DNA from: Aminicenans sp964648465
GTDB taxonomy: Bacteria; Acidobacteriota; Aminicenantia; Aminicenantales; Aminicenantaceae
Assembly (NCBI GenBank): GCA_964648465.1
Contig: CAZYMU010000032.1
Coordinates: 1 to 30,227, forward strand
DNA: 30,227 bases
Reading direction: 5' to 3'
Under the pieces are notes generated by a model that was given only the letters and a program-made list of their open reading frames with translations, was not told the DNA's origin and made no database searches. This document shows positions 10,047 to 18,344 of this stretch, piece by piece; the stretch's first letter is position 1; each line of letters opens with the position of its first letter. The position numbers and the translations under genes are program-made.

Positions 10047-11711
10047 TTAATTTCCATTGTTTTTCTCCGATTCAAGCTTCCGCATCTTCTCCAGCCATTG
10101 ATCAACATTATCAAAGGGGATTTTACGTATGGAAAGAATGTCAGCGGTAAGGTTGTAGAAAGGCTTGCCAGTCAACGGGTGTACAGCAAGGGGATTTGCT
10201 CCAACACACTCGAGTTTCAGCCGGTGCTCCCCAGGCTCAAAATCAAACAGCCCGATCCTCCTCTCTAGATTCTGACCATAAGTAATATCTTCGTGCTCGT
10301 TAAACCGATAGATATTGAAAAAATCAAGTGTTTTGTTGATCTTTTCTGGAGGAAATCCCTTGGCCAGGAATGGCTGATAACCCCCTGGAATCTGAGATTC
10401 TCCAGCCTTGTAGATTTCCTTGTCATCGATAAAAACCTTCCAGATACCATTATCTGCCCGTAGAAGTTGGAAAAGCGAAATCACATGCAAGCCCTTTTCC
10501 TTTATCTCAAATGGGATTTCTATCCATGATCCTACAGTATTGTTATTGACTAGCAATCCTTGGCGGTTAAAACAAGGACGGTTGTAGGTCAATTCTTCCA
10601 AAACTATCCCGTCCGAGTGCTTTATCCTGTCGATGATTTTTGGAAGATGATAAAAGACCTCAGGATCCACCCGCTCATCGAGGGGAGGAAATTTACACCA
10701 AGGTCTGGCGATGGTATCTTGGTACCAGAAGGCTACAGATGACCATTTATCTGGCCGGGGTTTGAAGCTGTCCAGAGTATTTCCGACCTCATCGACAATG
10801 AAGCCTTTGCGCTCAATCGTCATCTTCAAAGATTCCTCAAAGATCACAGGATCGCGTATGTGCCACCTGTAAGCTGTGATCCGGGCATCAGTGCACCGGG
10901 GTTCAAACACAGTGCAGCCCGTATACATTCCAGAGTGGACTCTCATGTTCCAGGCATCGTTGAAATAGTCCTCGGTTCCGCATCCGACAAGAGACGGCAC
11001 TTCCTCCCCGTCAATATACCAGAAATCATCCCCTTCCCCGATCCAATGTCCAAGAGAAGCCTGTGAAGAAAGAACTGTGCCCACGTAGTGACCATTTCCC
11101 TTCCCCTTAAATGCGCAGTAAGGCTCGCCAATGGGAACAGGGTATTCTTGATGGTAGCGAGCATGAAAATACATATTATCTTCGGGCGATTTATCTAATT
11201 TTCTCCAATCAATCATGTAAAAAACGGCAGGAGCCCTCTTGTCCGATTCGTTGGTTAGAGTAATCCGCGCCTGTTCTTTAAATGGCATGGTCCAGTAACA
11301 ATTGTAGGCCCTCCCATAGGAGCTGACCTTTACGGGAAGGGAGTTGATATTGGCCTTCATCCCGTTGCCGCATCCGAAGAAATCACCGACAGGAGTTTCG
11401 ACGGAGGGAATATCAGAGCCGTCCCAGTAGATCCTCAGAACGATTGAACGGGGATAACGCAAATCTTGTGAAAATATAGTCATCCAGATGTGAGTGATCT
11501 TGCCTGGTCCTTCCAACAAAGTGAGTGTCTTAGTCTCGCCAGCTTCAATCGGTGTGGTATCCCTGTTGTATTGGATATTTCCGCTTGAAGCTCTCATTGT
11601 TTTCCCGTCCAATTTTGATGAAATAGAATCCAAGTCCTGCGAAAAAAGAGAGGGGTGAATCAAAATCGCAAGACAAATGACAAAATCTAAAAAACGATAT
11701 GTATTTATCAC
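10047..11711 (-). CDS. DUF2961 (GH172-like) exported protein, copy 2
   Basis: The GTG start at 11711 sits about 7 bases after AAGGAGG. The 554-residue product has a signal peptide (RFLDFVICLAILIHPSLFSQ). DUF2961 landmarks are in order: ITHIWMTI (72-79), VLRIYWDGSDIPSVETPVGD (91-110), GNGMKANINSLPVKVSSYGR (115-134), YIDGEEVPSLVGCGTEDYF (232-250), YRWHIRDP (281-288), VAFWYQDTIARPWC. Glu247 and Glu270 correspond to the conserved Glu pair of the other two copies. It is closely similar along its whole length to the upstream neighbour, 15 bases away, so the pair arose by tandem duplication. A glycoside hydrolase acting on furanosides (GH172) is the best functional guess; substrate cannot be read from the sequence. 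It lacks the GspG-like tail of the third copy. Confidence 0.85.
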   Translation of the reverse strand: MINTYRFLDFVICLAILIHPSLFSQDLDSISSKLDGKTMRASSGNIQYNRDTTPIEAGETKTLTLLEGPGKITHIWMTIFSQDLRYPRSIVLRIYWDGSDIPSVETPVGDFFGCGNGMKANINSLPVKVSSYGRAYNCYWTMPFKEQARITLTNESDKRAPAVFYMIDWRKLDKSPEDNMYFHARYHQEYPVPIGEPYCAFKGKGNGHYVGTVLSSQASLGHWIGEGDDFWYIDGEEVPSLVGCGTEDYFNDAWNMRVHSGMYTGCTVFEPRCTDARITAYRWHIRDPVIFEESLKMTIERKGFIVDEVGNTLDSFKPRPDKWSSVAFWYQDTIARPWCKFPPLDERVDPEVFYHLPKIIDRIKHSDGIVLEELTYNRPCFNRQGLLVNNNTVGSWIEIPFEIKEKGLHVISLFQLLRADNGIWKVFIDDKEIYKAGESQIPGGYQPFLAKGFPPEKINKTLDFFNIYRFNEHEDITYGQNLERRIGLFDFEPGEHRLKLECVGANPLAVHPLTGKPFYNLTADILSIRKIPFDNVDQWLEKMRKLESEKNNGN

Positions 11712-11726
11712 AGTGATGCCTCCTTT

Positions 11727-13388
11727 TTATTTTTTCTGTTTTTCCGCTTCAATCTTTTGCATCTTTTCTATCCATTTATCCATATGTTCGAAGGGTATTT
11801 TTCTTATCGAAAGTATATCTGCAGTCATATTATAAAAGGGCTTTCCAGTCTCCGGATGAACAGCCAAGGGACTGGCACCGACACAGACAAACCTGATCTT
11901 GTGTCCGCCTGGACCGAAATAAAAAGCCCCGATTTTTCTTTCAAGATTCTGTCCGTAACTTATATCCTCGTGTTCGTTGAACCGGTAGATATTGAAAAAA
12001 TTCAATGTCTTGTTAATCTTCCATATCGGTTGTTTGTGCACCTGGCTGGGACGGTATCCGCCTGGAATCTGAGATTCTCCAGCCCGGTAGATCTCTTTGT
12101 CGTCGATATAAACCTTCCAGATTCCGTTGTCTTCCCTCAGGAGTTGGAACAGGGAAATAATGTAACGTCCTCTCTCTTCGATCTTGAAGGGAATCTCGAT
12201 CCAGGAACCAACAACCTCATTTTTAACCAGAAGGCCTTGTCTTCTCCAGCAGGGCCGGTTATAGGTCATTTCTTCTAACTCCACGCCCTCCGAATACTTG
12301 ATCTTATCTATAATTTTGGGAAGATGAAAAAACACTTCAGGATCGACGCGTTCTTCCAGAGGAGGGAACTCACACCAAGGTTTGGCTATGGTATCTTGAT
12401 ACCAGAATGCTACAGATGACCACTTGTCCGGCCTGGGCATATGTCCGCTGACAACATCCCCTGCCTCATTCATAATATATCCTTTGCGCTCGATGGTGAA
12501 TTTCAGAGATTTTTTGAAGACGACCGGGTCGGCGATATGCCACCTATAGGCGGTGATCCGGCTGTCTACAGCCCGCGGTTCATACACTGTGCATCCTGTA
12601 TGAAGACCAGAGTGAACACGCATGTTCCAAGCGTCGTTGAAATAATCCTCGGTGCCGCATCCGATTAAAGACGGAACCTCTTCGCCATCGATATACCACC
12701 AATCATCCCCTTCTCCGTACCAGTGTCCTATTCCTGCCTGGGACGAGGCCACTGTTCCTACATAATGACCATTCCCCTTTCCATTGAAAATGGTGTAAGG
12801 CTCTCCGATCGGAACCGGAAATTCCTGATTATAGCGGGCATGGAAATACATCAGATCCTTAGGCTCTTGCTCCAGTTTTAGATAATCGATCATGTAATAA
12901 CAGGCCGTAACGTCTTTTTCGGACTCATTAGTCATGGTAATGCGTGCTTCGCTTCGAAAGGGCATCTGCCAATAACAGTTGTAGGCCCTTCCATAAGATG
13001 AAACCTTGACAGGAATGGAATTGATATTGGCTCTCATCCCATTGCCGCAACCAAAGAAGTCTCCTAGCGGTGTCTCGACAGAGGGGATATCAGAACCATC
13101 CCAGTAGATACGAAGAACCAAGGAATGGGGATAGCGGATATCATGGGCACCAATTGTCATCCATATGTGCGTGATCTTCGCTGGTCCCTTGAGAAGGGCA
13201 AGAATCGCCGTTTCTCCTCCTTCGATTGGGATGGCATCATGGTTGTCATGGATACTTCCACTTGAAGCACGCATTCTGGTCCCTTTGATCTTTTGCGTCA
13301 ATTCATCTAGATACTGAGAGTTCAAGGGGATGAAAAAAACTATAAGAAAAGCTAGAAAGAAGCTTATTATTTTAATTCGTATAGGCAC
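11727..13388 (-). CDS. DUF2961 (GH172-like) exported protein, copy 1
   Basis: GTG 13388 follows GGAGGATACAA, an adequate ribosome-binding site; no better ATG exists near it. The product has 553 residues with a signal peptide (IKIISFFLAFLIVFFIPLNS). DUF2961 motifs match copy 2 position for position: VLRIYWDGSDIPSVETPLGD at 91-110, GCGNGMRANIN, SSYGRAYNCYWQMPF, YIDGEEVPSLIGCGTEDYF at 232-250, YRWHIADP. Glu247 and Glu270 are conserved. The C-terminal part (WIEIPFKIEERGRYIISLFQ, then FNEHEDISYGQNLERKIG) is a beta-rich module also present in copy 2. The gene follows the D-aminoacylase-like gene by 74 bases and precedes copy 2 by 15 bases, so all three are probably co-transcribed. GH172-type furanosidase is inferred from family. 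Confidence 0.85.
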   Translation of the reverse strand: MPIRIKIISFFLAFLIVFFIPLNSQYLDELTQKIKGTRMRASSGSIHDNHDAIPIEGGETAILALLKGPAKITHIWMTIGAHDIRYPHSLVLRIYWDGSDIPSVETPLGDFFGCGNGMRANINSIPVKVSSYGRAYNCYWQMPFRSEARITMTNESEKDVTACYYMIDYLKLEQEPKDLMYFHARYNQEFPVPIGEPYTIFNGKGNGHYVGTVASSQAGIGHWYGEGDDWWYIDGEEVPSLIGCGTEDYFNDAWNMRVHSGLHTGCTVYEPRAVDSRITAYRWHIADPVVFKKSLKFTIERKGYIMNEAGDVVSGHMPRPDKWSSVAFWYQDTIAKPWCEFPPLEERVDPEVFFHLPKIIDKIKYSEGVELEEMTYNRPCWRRQGLLVKNEVVGSWIEIPFKIEERGRYIISLFQLLREDNGIWKVYIDDKEIYRAGESQIPGGYRPSQVHKQPIWKINKTLNFFNIYRFNEHEDISYGQNLERKIGAFYFGPGGHKIRFVCVGASPLAVHPETGKPFYNMTADILSIRKIPFEHMDKWIEKMQKIEAEKQKK

Positions 13389-13462
13389 TTGTATCCTCCT
13401 TCCAAATTTATATTTATATTAATTATTTCCTATTATTATGTGGAAATTGAATTGATTTATTC

Positions 13463-15199
13463 TCATAAGCTTGGCATGAAAAGCAGGACTTTTCCATTTA
13501 AGGCCTTGGTGTATTGACCGTGTTCGACGCTTGTTTTTCCATTCACAAGGACATATTCGATCCCTGTACTTAATTGATGGGAGTCGGAGTAGATAGAATT
13601 ATCCTTGACCCTTGCAGGATCGAAGACAACAATATCTGCCTTGAATCCTTCCAGGATCAATCCTCTGTCCTTAAAACCGAGAAATTGTGCCGGAAAAGAA
13701 GTCATTTTTCTTATGGCATCCGCCCAGGTTAAAAGGTTTTCCTCCCTCACAAACTTACGAAGCACCCGGGTGAATGTTCCGTAGTTTCCGGGATGCCCTT
13801 TAGTTCCTGGTCTGAAATGCGTTGCACTTCCATCACTTCCCACCATCATCCAGTACTGTTTCATGCCAAATGAAATATCTTCCTCGGACATTGTGAATAC
13901 TGAAATGATCAGGTCATTTTTCTCCTCAATGATCAACTCGGCTGCCAGGTCAAAAGGACTTCTGCCCTTATCTCGGGCGATGTCTGAAATGACCTTGCCT
14001 TTTAGATGAGGATTTTTTTTCGATTCGACTATGGTAAAGCTATCCCATCCGAACATCTGTACCCAATTCAATTTATTCGGAGCGCCTGCCATGGTTATCT
14101 GTCTCATCTCGTCTCTCTTGGCATCTACTCTCAGAACAGCTACCACAGCATCTGTGTACCTTTCCAATAAATCAGACCTAGGAATAAGTGGGGCTTTCCC
14201 GGATTTCATATAGCCTTCAACAGAAATCCCCATCCTTTTTAGAACATAGTAATAATCTATCATCTCCTCAAGCTCTGAGAGAGACTCCATATCATCTGGG
14301 ACATTGAAGATCATTACTAGCGGGGAATAAACACATTGAGGATAAGTGTAAAGATCCGCTGTGATGTAAACTCCTAGATCTCTGGCCGATTTAATCAATC
14401 TGGAAGCATCTTTGAGCAGCCCCCAATTGTACTTTCCAGAAGCCTTGAGGTGTGCGGCATTGACACGAACACCCGTTTCCTCGCCGATTCGAATGGTTTC
14501 TTTGACAGCCGCTATCAGCTCAGCCTCCTCACTGCGTTGGTGACTGTTGAAAACGCCACCAAATTCACCGACTATCTTAGTCATGGCGATTATTTCCTCT
14601 GTCGAGGCAAATCGGTCAGGAATATACTGCAAGGCTACGCTCAATCCCCAAGCACCCTCTTCCATAGCCCTTCTCAGGATGGCATTCATTTGCTTCGTTT
14701 CATCTAAGGTAGGACTGCGGTCTTCAACTCCCATCACAGCCGTTCTGATGGTGCCGTACCCAACCAGCATGATGGCATTTGTTCCGATACCGGTTTTTTC
14801 CCACTTGGACTTCAAGCCGGAGATATCAAAGGATCCTGATCCACAGTTTCCTGTGACGACAGTGGTCACTCCTTGTGTGATATAATTAATATTCTCTGTT
14901 GTATCGGGCTTTCCCAATCCTCTATCACAGTGCGTGTGGACATCGATAAAGCCGGGTGAGACAAACAATCCATCGGCATCAATTATCTTTAATGCGGTCT
15001 TGTTGCTCAGATTGCCTATAGTGGTAATGGTATCTCCTGTAATCCCTATATCTGCGAAATACCAAGGATTGCCTGTTCCATCGATGATTCTTGCGCTCTT
15101 GATGAGGATGTCAAAATCATGATTATCAGAGTTGCCCACTGTAGAAAGACAAAATATCAACAAAATACAATAAAAAAGAATACGGGACGATGTCATCAC
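13463..15199 (-). CDS. Exported D-aminoacylase-type amidohydrolase, copy A
   Basis: The product (about 578 residues) belongs to the N-acyl-D-amino-acid deacylase branch of the amidohydrolase superfamily: DILIKSARIIDGTGNPW, GFIDVHTHCDRG (His88, His90), TGNCGSGS (Cys119, matching the zinc-binding Cys of D-aminoacylase), SHQRS (His220), AAHLKASGKYNWG (His250) and MVGSDG (catalytic Asp context). Members hydrolyse N-acyl-D-amino acids or related cyclic or N-acyl amides in a TIM barrel. A signal peptide (ILFYCILLIFCLSTVGNS) predicts export. The GTG 15199 overlaps the upstream TGA, and ATG 15196 forms TGATG, so either start is translationally coupled to copy B. The RDEG motif found in copy B is changed to RSEE here, suggesting a different substrate. 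Residues 81-175 are encoded by a tract identical to copy B. Confidence 0.88.
   Translation of the reverse strand: MMTSSRILFYCILLIFCLSTVGNSDNHDFDILIKSARIIDGTGNPWYFADIGITGDTITTIGNLSNKTALKIIDADGLFVSPGFIDVHTHCDRGLGKPDTTENINYITQGVTTVVTGNCGSGSFDISGLKSKWEKTGIGTNAIMLVGYGTIRTAVMGVEDRSPTLDETKQMNAILRRAMEEGAWGLSVALQYIPDRFASTEEIIAMTKIVGEFGGVFNSHQRSEEAELIAAVKETIRIGEETGVRVNAAHLKASGKYNWGLLKDASRLIKSARDLGVYITADLYTYPQCVYSPLVMIFNVPDDMESLSELEEMIDYYYVLKRMGISVEGYMKSGKAPLIPRSDLLERYTDAVVAVLRVDAKRDEMRQITMAGAPNKLNWVQMFGWDSFTIVESKKNPHLKGKVISDIARDKGRSPFDLAAELIIEEKNDLIISVFTMSEEDISFGMKQYWMMVGSDGSATHFRPGTKGHPGNYGTFTRVLRKFVREENLLTWADAIRKMTSFPAQFLGFKDRGLILEGFKADIVVFDPARVKDNSIYSDSHQLSTGIEYVLVNGKTSVEHGQYTKALNGKVLLFMPSL
14676..14959. 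repeat. 284-bp identical tract, copy A
   Basis: Every base is identical to 16415-16698 (offset 1739). It covers codons about 81-175 of the first amidohydrolase, including the HTH metal motif and GNCG. Identity stops abruptly on both sides, where the two genes differ at many positions. Confidence 0.95.
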
Positions 15200-16941
15200 A
15201 ATGTTCCTTTTTCAGGTTTCAAAAGCAAAACCCTTCCGTTTAATGCATGATTAAACTGAGCTTTTTCCACACTGATCTTTCCATTGATGATCACATAATG
15301 GATCCCTGTTGCAAGTTGATGTGGATCTTTGTAAGTCGCCTTGTCTTTGACGGTTTCTTGATCGAAGATCACAATGTCAGCTTTATAATTCTTCTTAAGC
15401 AATCCTCTGTTCTGCAGACGAAAAAGTTGTGCCGGAAGCGACGTCATCTTCCTGACAGCATTTTCCAATGTCAATGTATTTTCTTCCCTAACATATTTCC
15501 CCAAAACTCGAACCGCACTCCCATAATAACGGGGGTGGACTCTCCCTTGCTGATAGCGGGCTGCTCCGCCATCACTGGAGATCATCAGCCATTCTTGTTT
15601 CATGGCGTGCTTTATGTCGTCTTCGGACATGATGCAAACAGACACGATTAATCCTTCCTTTTCATCAAGGAACAGATCCACTGCTAGATCGAAGGGATCT
15701 CTATTTTGATCCTGGGCGATATCCGAAATGACGCGTCCTGTGTATTCACGATTCTTCGGTGCATCGATGACGACGAAGTTATCCCAACCGAACATGGGGA
15801 CCCAATTCAACTTATCCGGAGAACCTTCTAGGGTAAGTCTCTTGATTTTCTCTCTTTTTTCCTTAGTAAGGAGAGCCCTTTCCAGTTCAGCGGCATAGAC
15901 TTTCATCAGCTTAGATCTTTCCATGGGGGGTTTTTTACCATACTGAATCAAATCATCCACCGTGACTCCCATCCGTTTTAATATATAATAATAGTCCAGA
16001 TCCTCATTCAACTCGGCAAAAGGCTCCAAATCATCTGGAATGTTGAAAATCATCATGAACGGAACGATGGATGCTCTTGTGTAAGGATACATATCCGCTG
16101 TTATGGAGATGTCTTCCGAACGGGCTTTTTCGATCACATCAACAGCTTCTATCATTAATCCCCAGTTGTTTTTTCCTGAGGCTTTGAGGTGAGAGATATT
16201 TACACGTGCCCCGCTTTTCCTCCCGATCTCGATGTGCTCTTTTATAGCCGCTATAAGCTCTGATCCTTCATCACGGATGTGGCTGCTATACACTCCACCA
16301 AACTCGGCCACAATTTTGACCAAAGCAATCACTTCTTCGGTCTTTGCGTATCGATCAGGGATGTAGGGGAGAGCTGTACTCAAACCCCATGCTCCTTCCT
16401 CCATTGCTTTTCTGAGGATGGCATTCATTTGCTTCGTTTCATCTAAGGTAGGACTGCGGTCTTCAACTCCCATCACAGCCGTTCTGATGGTGCCGTACCC
16501 AACCAGCATGATGGCATTTGTTCCGATACCGGTTTTTTCCCACTTGGACTTCAAGCCGGAGATATCAAAGGATCCTGATCCACAGTTTCCTGTGACGACA
16601 GTGGTCACTCCTTGTGTGATATAATTAATATTCTCTGTTGTATCGGGCTTTCCCAATCCTCTATCACAGTGCGTGTGGACATCGATAAAGCCGGGTGATA
16701 TAAATAGGTATTTAGCATCGATAACTTTCTCGGCTGTTTTTTCTGTCAAATCACCTATATCGGCGATGGTATCGTTAATGATACCGATATCGCCTCGAAT
16801 CCAGGGATTGGATGTCCCGTCGATGATTTTTCCGTTCATGATGAGGATATCGAAATCCATTTTCTTCTTTCCACAGCCCCATATGAGCAAAAAAATCATT
16901 AAAAGAATAATAATTCTAAAATGAAGTTGTGATCGGAACAT
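15196..16941 (-). CDS. D-aminoacylase-type amidohydrolase lipoprotein, copy B
   Basis: ATG 16941 is 5 bases after GGAGGG. The 581-residue product has a lipoprotein signal (IIILLMIFLLIWGC, Cys23), so it is probably anchored to a membrane, unlike copy A. Family motifs: DILIMNGKIIDGTSNPW, GFIDVHTHCDRG (His89, His91), TGNCGSGS (Cys120), SSHIRDEGSEL (His221), ISHLKASGKNNWG (His251), ITADMYPYT and MISSDGG. These are the metal-binding and catalytic landmarks of N-acyl-D-amino-acid deacylases. It lies 10 bases downstream of the DUF917 gene and overlaps copy A. Substrate could be N-acyl-D-amino acids from peptidoglycan or lipopeptides, or another cyclic amide; the pairing with DUF917, a family often met near hydantoin metabolism genes, makes a cyclic imide or hydantoin possible. 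Confidence 0.88.
   Translation of the reverse strand: MFRSQLHFRIIILLMIFLLIWGCGKKKMDFDILIMNGKIIDGTSNPWIRGDIGIINDTIADIGDLTEKTAEKVIDAKYLFISPGFIDVHTHCDRGLGKPDTTENINYITQGVTTVVTGNCGSGSFDISGLKSKWEKTGIGTNAIMLVGYGTIRTAVMGVEDRSPTLDETKQMNAILRKAMEEGAWGLSTALPYIPDRYAKTEEVIALVKIVAEFGGVYSSHIRDEGSELIAAIKEHIEIGRKSGARVNISHLKASGKNNWGLMIEAVDVIEKARSEDISITADMYPYTRASIVPFMMIFNIPDDLEPFAELNEDLDYYYILKRMGVTVDDLIQYGKKPPMERSKLMKVYAAELERALLTKEKREKIKRLTLEGSPDKLNWVPMFGWDNFVVIDAPKNREYTGRVISDIAQDQNRDPFDLAVDLFLDEKEGLIVSVCIMSEDDIKHAMKQEWLMISSDGGAARYQQGRVHPRYYGSAVRVLGKYVREENTLTLENAVRKMTSLPAQLFRLQNRGLLKKNYKADIVIFDQETVKDKATYKDPHQLATGIHYVIINGKISVEKAQFNHALNGRVLLLKPEKGTL
16415..16698. repeat. 284-bp identical tract, copy B
   Basis: Perfect match to 14676-14959, in the same orientation, covering codons about 82-176 of the second amidohydrolase. 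The flanks diverge immediately on both sides. Confidence 0.95.
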
Positions 16942-16950
16942 TTGCCCTCC

Positions 16951-18174
16951 TTACTTTTTATTCTTCTGAAATGTGACAGCCTTCCTTCTCTGCAGTACCT
17001 CAATCGGAACATAGTCGAAATCAAAGCCAAAATGACGGGGTCCCAGTACCTCAATCCCACGATGTTTCCTCCACAAAGGATTTGCCGGAATACCGACCAT
17101 AACAACTTCCTGTCCTATGGGATATCCCTTGCTTCCCCATGTATTCACGGCATCTCCAGTCTGCGGATTCAAGTTGCAGATGAGATCAGGAGACATTACA
17201 TCCGGTTCGTCATCAAGCCATGAAATGATGTTCTCATTCTTGATAAAAATCTTGTAAACATGTCCTTGATACTCACGGATACCCTTGAGTTTCACATCCG
17301 CCCAGTGAAATCCTCTGTCGCTTCTGTATTCGGATTCCACAACCACGCCGTGAAACAGTTTGTAGCCGTTCGAGACTTCAACCAACGCCTCGACAGGATC
17401 AGTTCTTTTTTCTCTAGCCTCCCGAACAGTCCGGCCAAACAGCATGGCCTGTGTCAGATTCCCCGGGATAACGCCGTTCTTAATATCTCTTCCTGACATG
17501 GCGTTCATAGCCAGCCAGACCGCACCACCGCTGGCAACAGCGACCCCACGAGCCAAATCCTCTAGCCGATAATCATCAATAGAACATTCAAGGATCAATG
17601 TATCGCCCCAAAGCGTGACCATTGCTGCTGGAGTTGCCGGAATGCCGACTACAAATGGAATTTGCTGCTGGACCTCTGGTCTGGCTCGTCCCGAAAGACA
17701 GGCATCCACAATGGGTATGCCCAATTCCGCTGCCGTGAGCATGGCCGTAAGTGTGGCTCCCGCAGGTTCGCTTCTGATAAGTGCTTTAAAGTCTTTGTCT
17801 AGATAACGGCTTAATGCCTTCACTGCTTCCAGTTGCGGCGAACCAATCCTGTTTATGTTTTGGCTCTTGATCCTCTCTTCGACATACTCCCATGGGAGGC
17901 CGCCTCCCACACCGCAAGTTACCACGGCCATCCAATCATCCGGAATTTCGTCTACACTGATGATTGTGAATTTCTTACCGGCCTCCCGAGCGGATAAAAT
18001 ACGCTCAATCATTCTTTCGCTGTTGTTTCCGCGTGTCGCCTGGATCGATGAACCGACCATCATGTCAATCAATTCTTGCTCGCTCAATTCCCGGATTTTC
18101 AGCATGTCCTGGGCCTGCAACATTGTCAACAGAAACCAAATTGGAAGAAAATAGACCATCGATTTTTTGAGCAT
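16951..18174 (-). CDS. Exported DUF917-family protein
   Basis: ATG 18174 is preceded by GAGG and opens a signal peptide (KKSMVYFLPIWFLLTMLQAQ); an upstream in-frame start at 18234 would put 20 extra residues before it and has no good ribosome site. The 407-residue product matches DUF917: VVTCGVGGGLPWEYVEERI (84-102), a region with EAVKALSRYLDKDFKALI, EPAGATLTAMLTAAELGIPI, VDACLSGRARPEVQQ, GDTLILECSIDDYRLEDLAR, and a C-terminal domain with NPQTGDAVNTWG and GIPANPLWR. DUF917 proteins include an S-methyl thiohydantoin desulfurase and often sit near hydantoinase-type genes. The usual members are cytoplasmic, so the signal peptide is unusual. The Gly-rich stretch common at the DUF917 N-terminus is degenerate here (VGSSIQATRGN). 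It is 10 bases upstream of copy B of the amidohydrolases. Confidence 0.8.
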   Translation of the reverse strand: MLKKSMVYFLPIWFLLTMLQAQDMLKIRELSEQELIDMMVGSSIQATRGNNSERMIERILSAREAGKKFTIISVDEIPDDWMAVVTCGVGGGLPWEYVEERIKSQNINRIGSPQLEAVKALSRYLDKDFKALIRSEPAGATLTAMLTAAELGIPIVDACLSGRARPEVQQQIPFVVGIPATPAAMVTLWGDTLILECSIDDYRLEDLARGVAVASGGAVWLAMNAMSGRDIKNGVIPGNLTQAMLFGRTVREAREKRTDPVEALVEVSNGYKLFHGVVVESEYRSDRGFHWADVKLKGIREYQGHVYKIFIKNENIISWLDDEPDVMSPDLICNLNPQTGDAVNTWGSKGYPIGQEVVMVGIPANPLWRKHRGIEVLGPRHFGFDFDYVPIEVLQRRKAVTFQKNKK

Positions 18175-18263
18175 ATATTTCCTCAAATAGCAACATAAGT
18201 GGATTGAATTTTTCTTATGATTAAAAACCTCCACCCAATTTTCCTTCTTATAAAATTATTTAA

Positions 18264-18323
18264 AGGAAATAAGGAGAGGCAGATGTCGAATTGTCAACCA
18301 CCCGCCTCCTTAAATTATTTCCT
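18264..18323 (-). terminator. Imperfect hairpin between receptor and DUF917 genes
   Basis: The arms AGGAAATAAGGAGAGGC (18264-18280) and GCCTCCTTAAATTATTTCCT (18304-18323) pair imperfectly, with 9 bp at the base, a 4-base bulge, then GGAG-rich pairing. On the minus strand the 3' arm is followed by a T/A-rich stretch. It may act as a partial terminator or RNA-stability element separating receptor expression from the enzymes. It is not a clean intrinsic terminator because no uninterrupted U-tract follows. Confidence 0.4.
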
Positions 18324-18344
18324 ATGAAAAGGAGCAGCAAGAAA

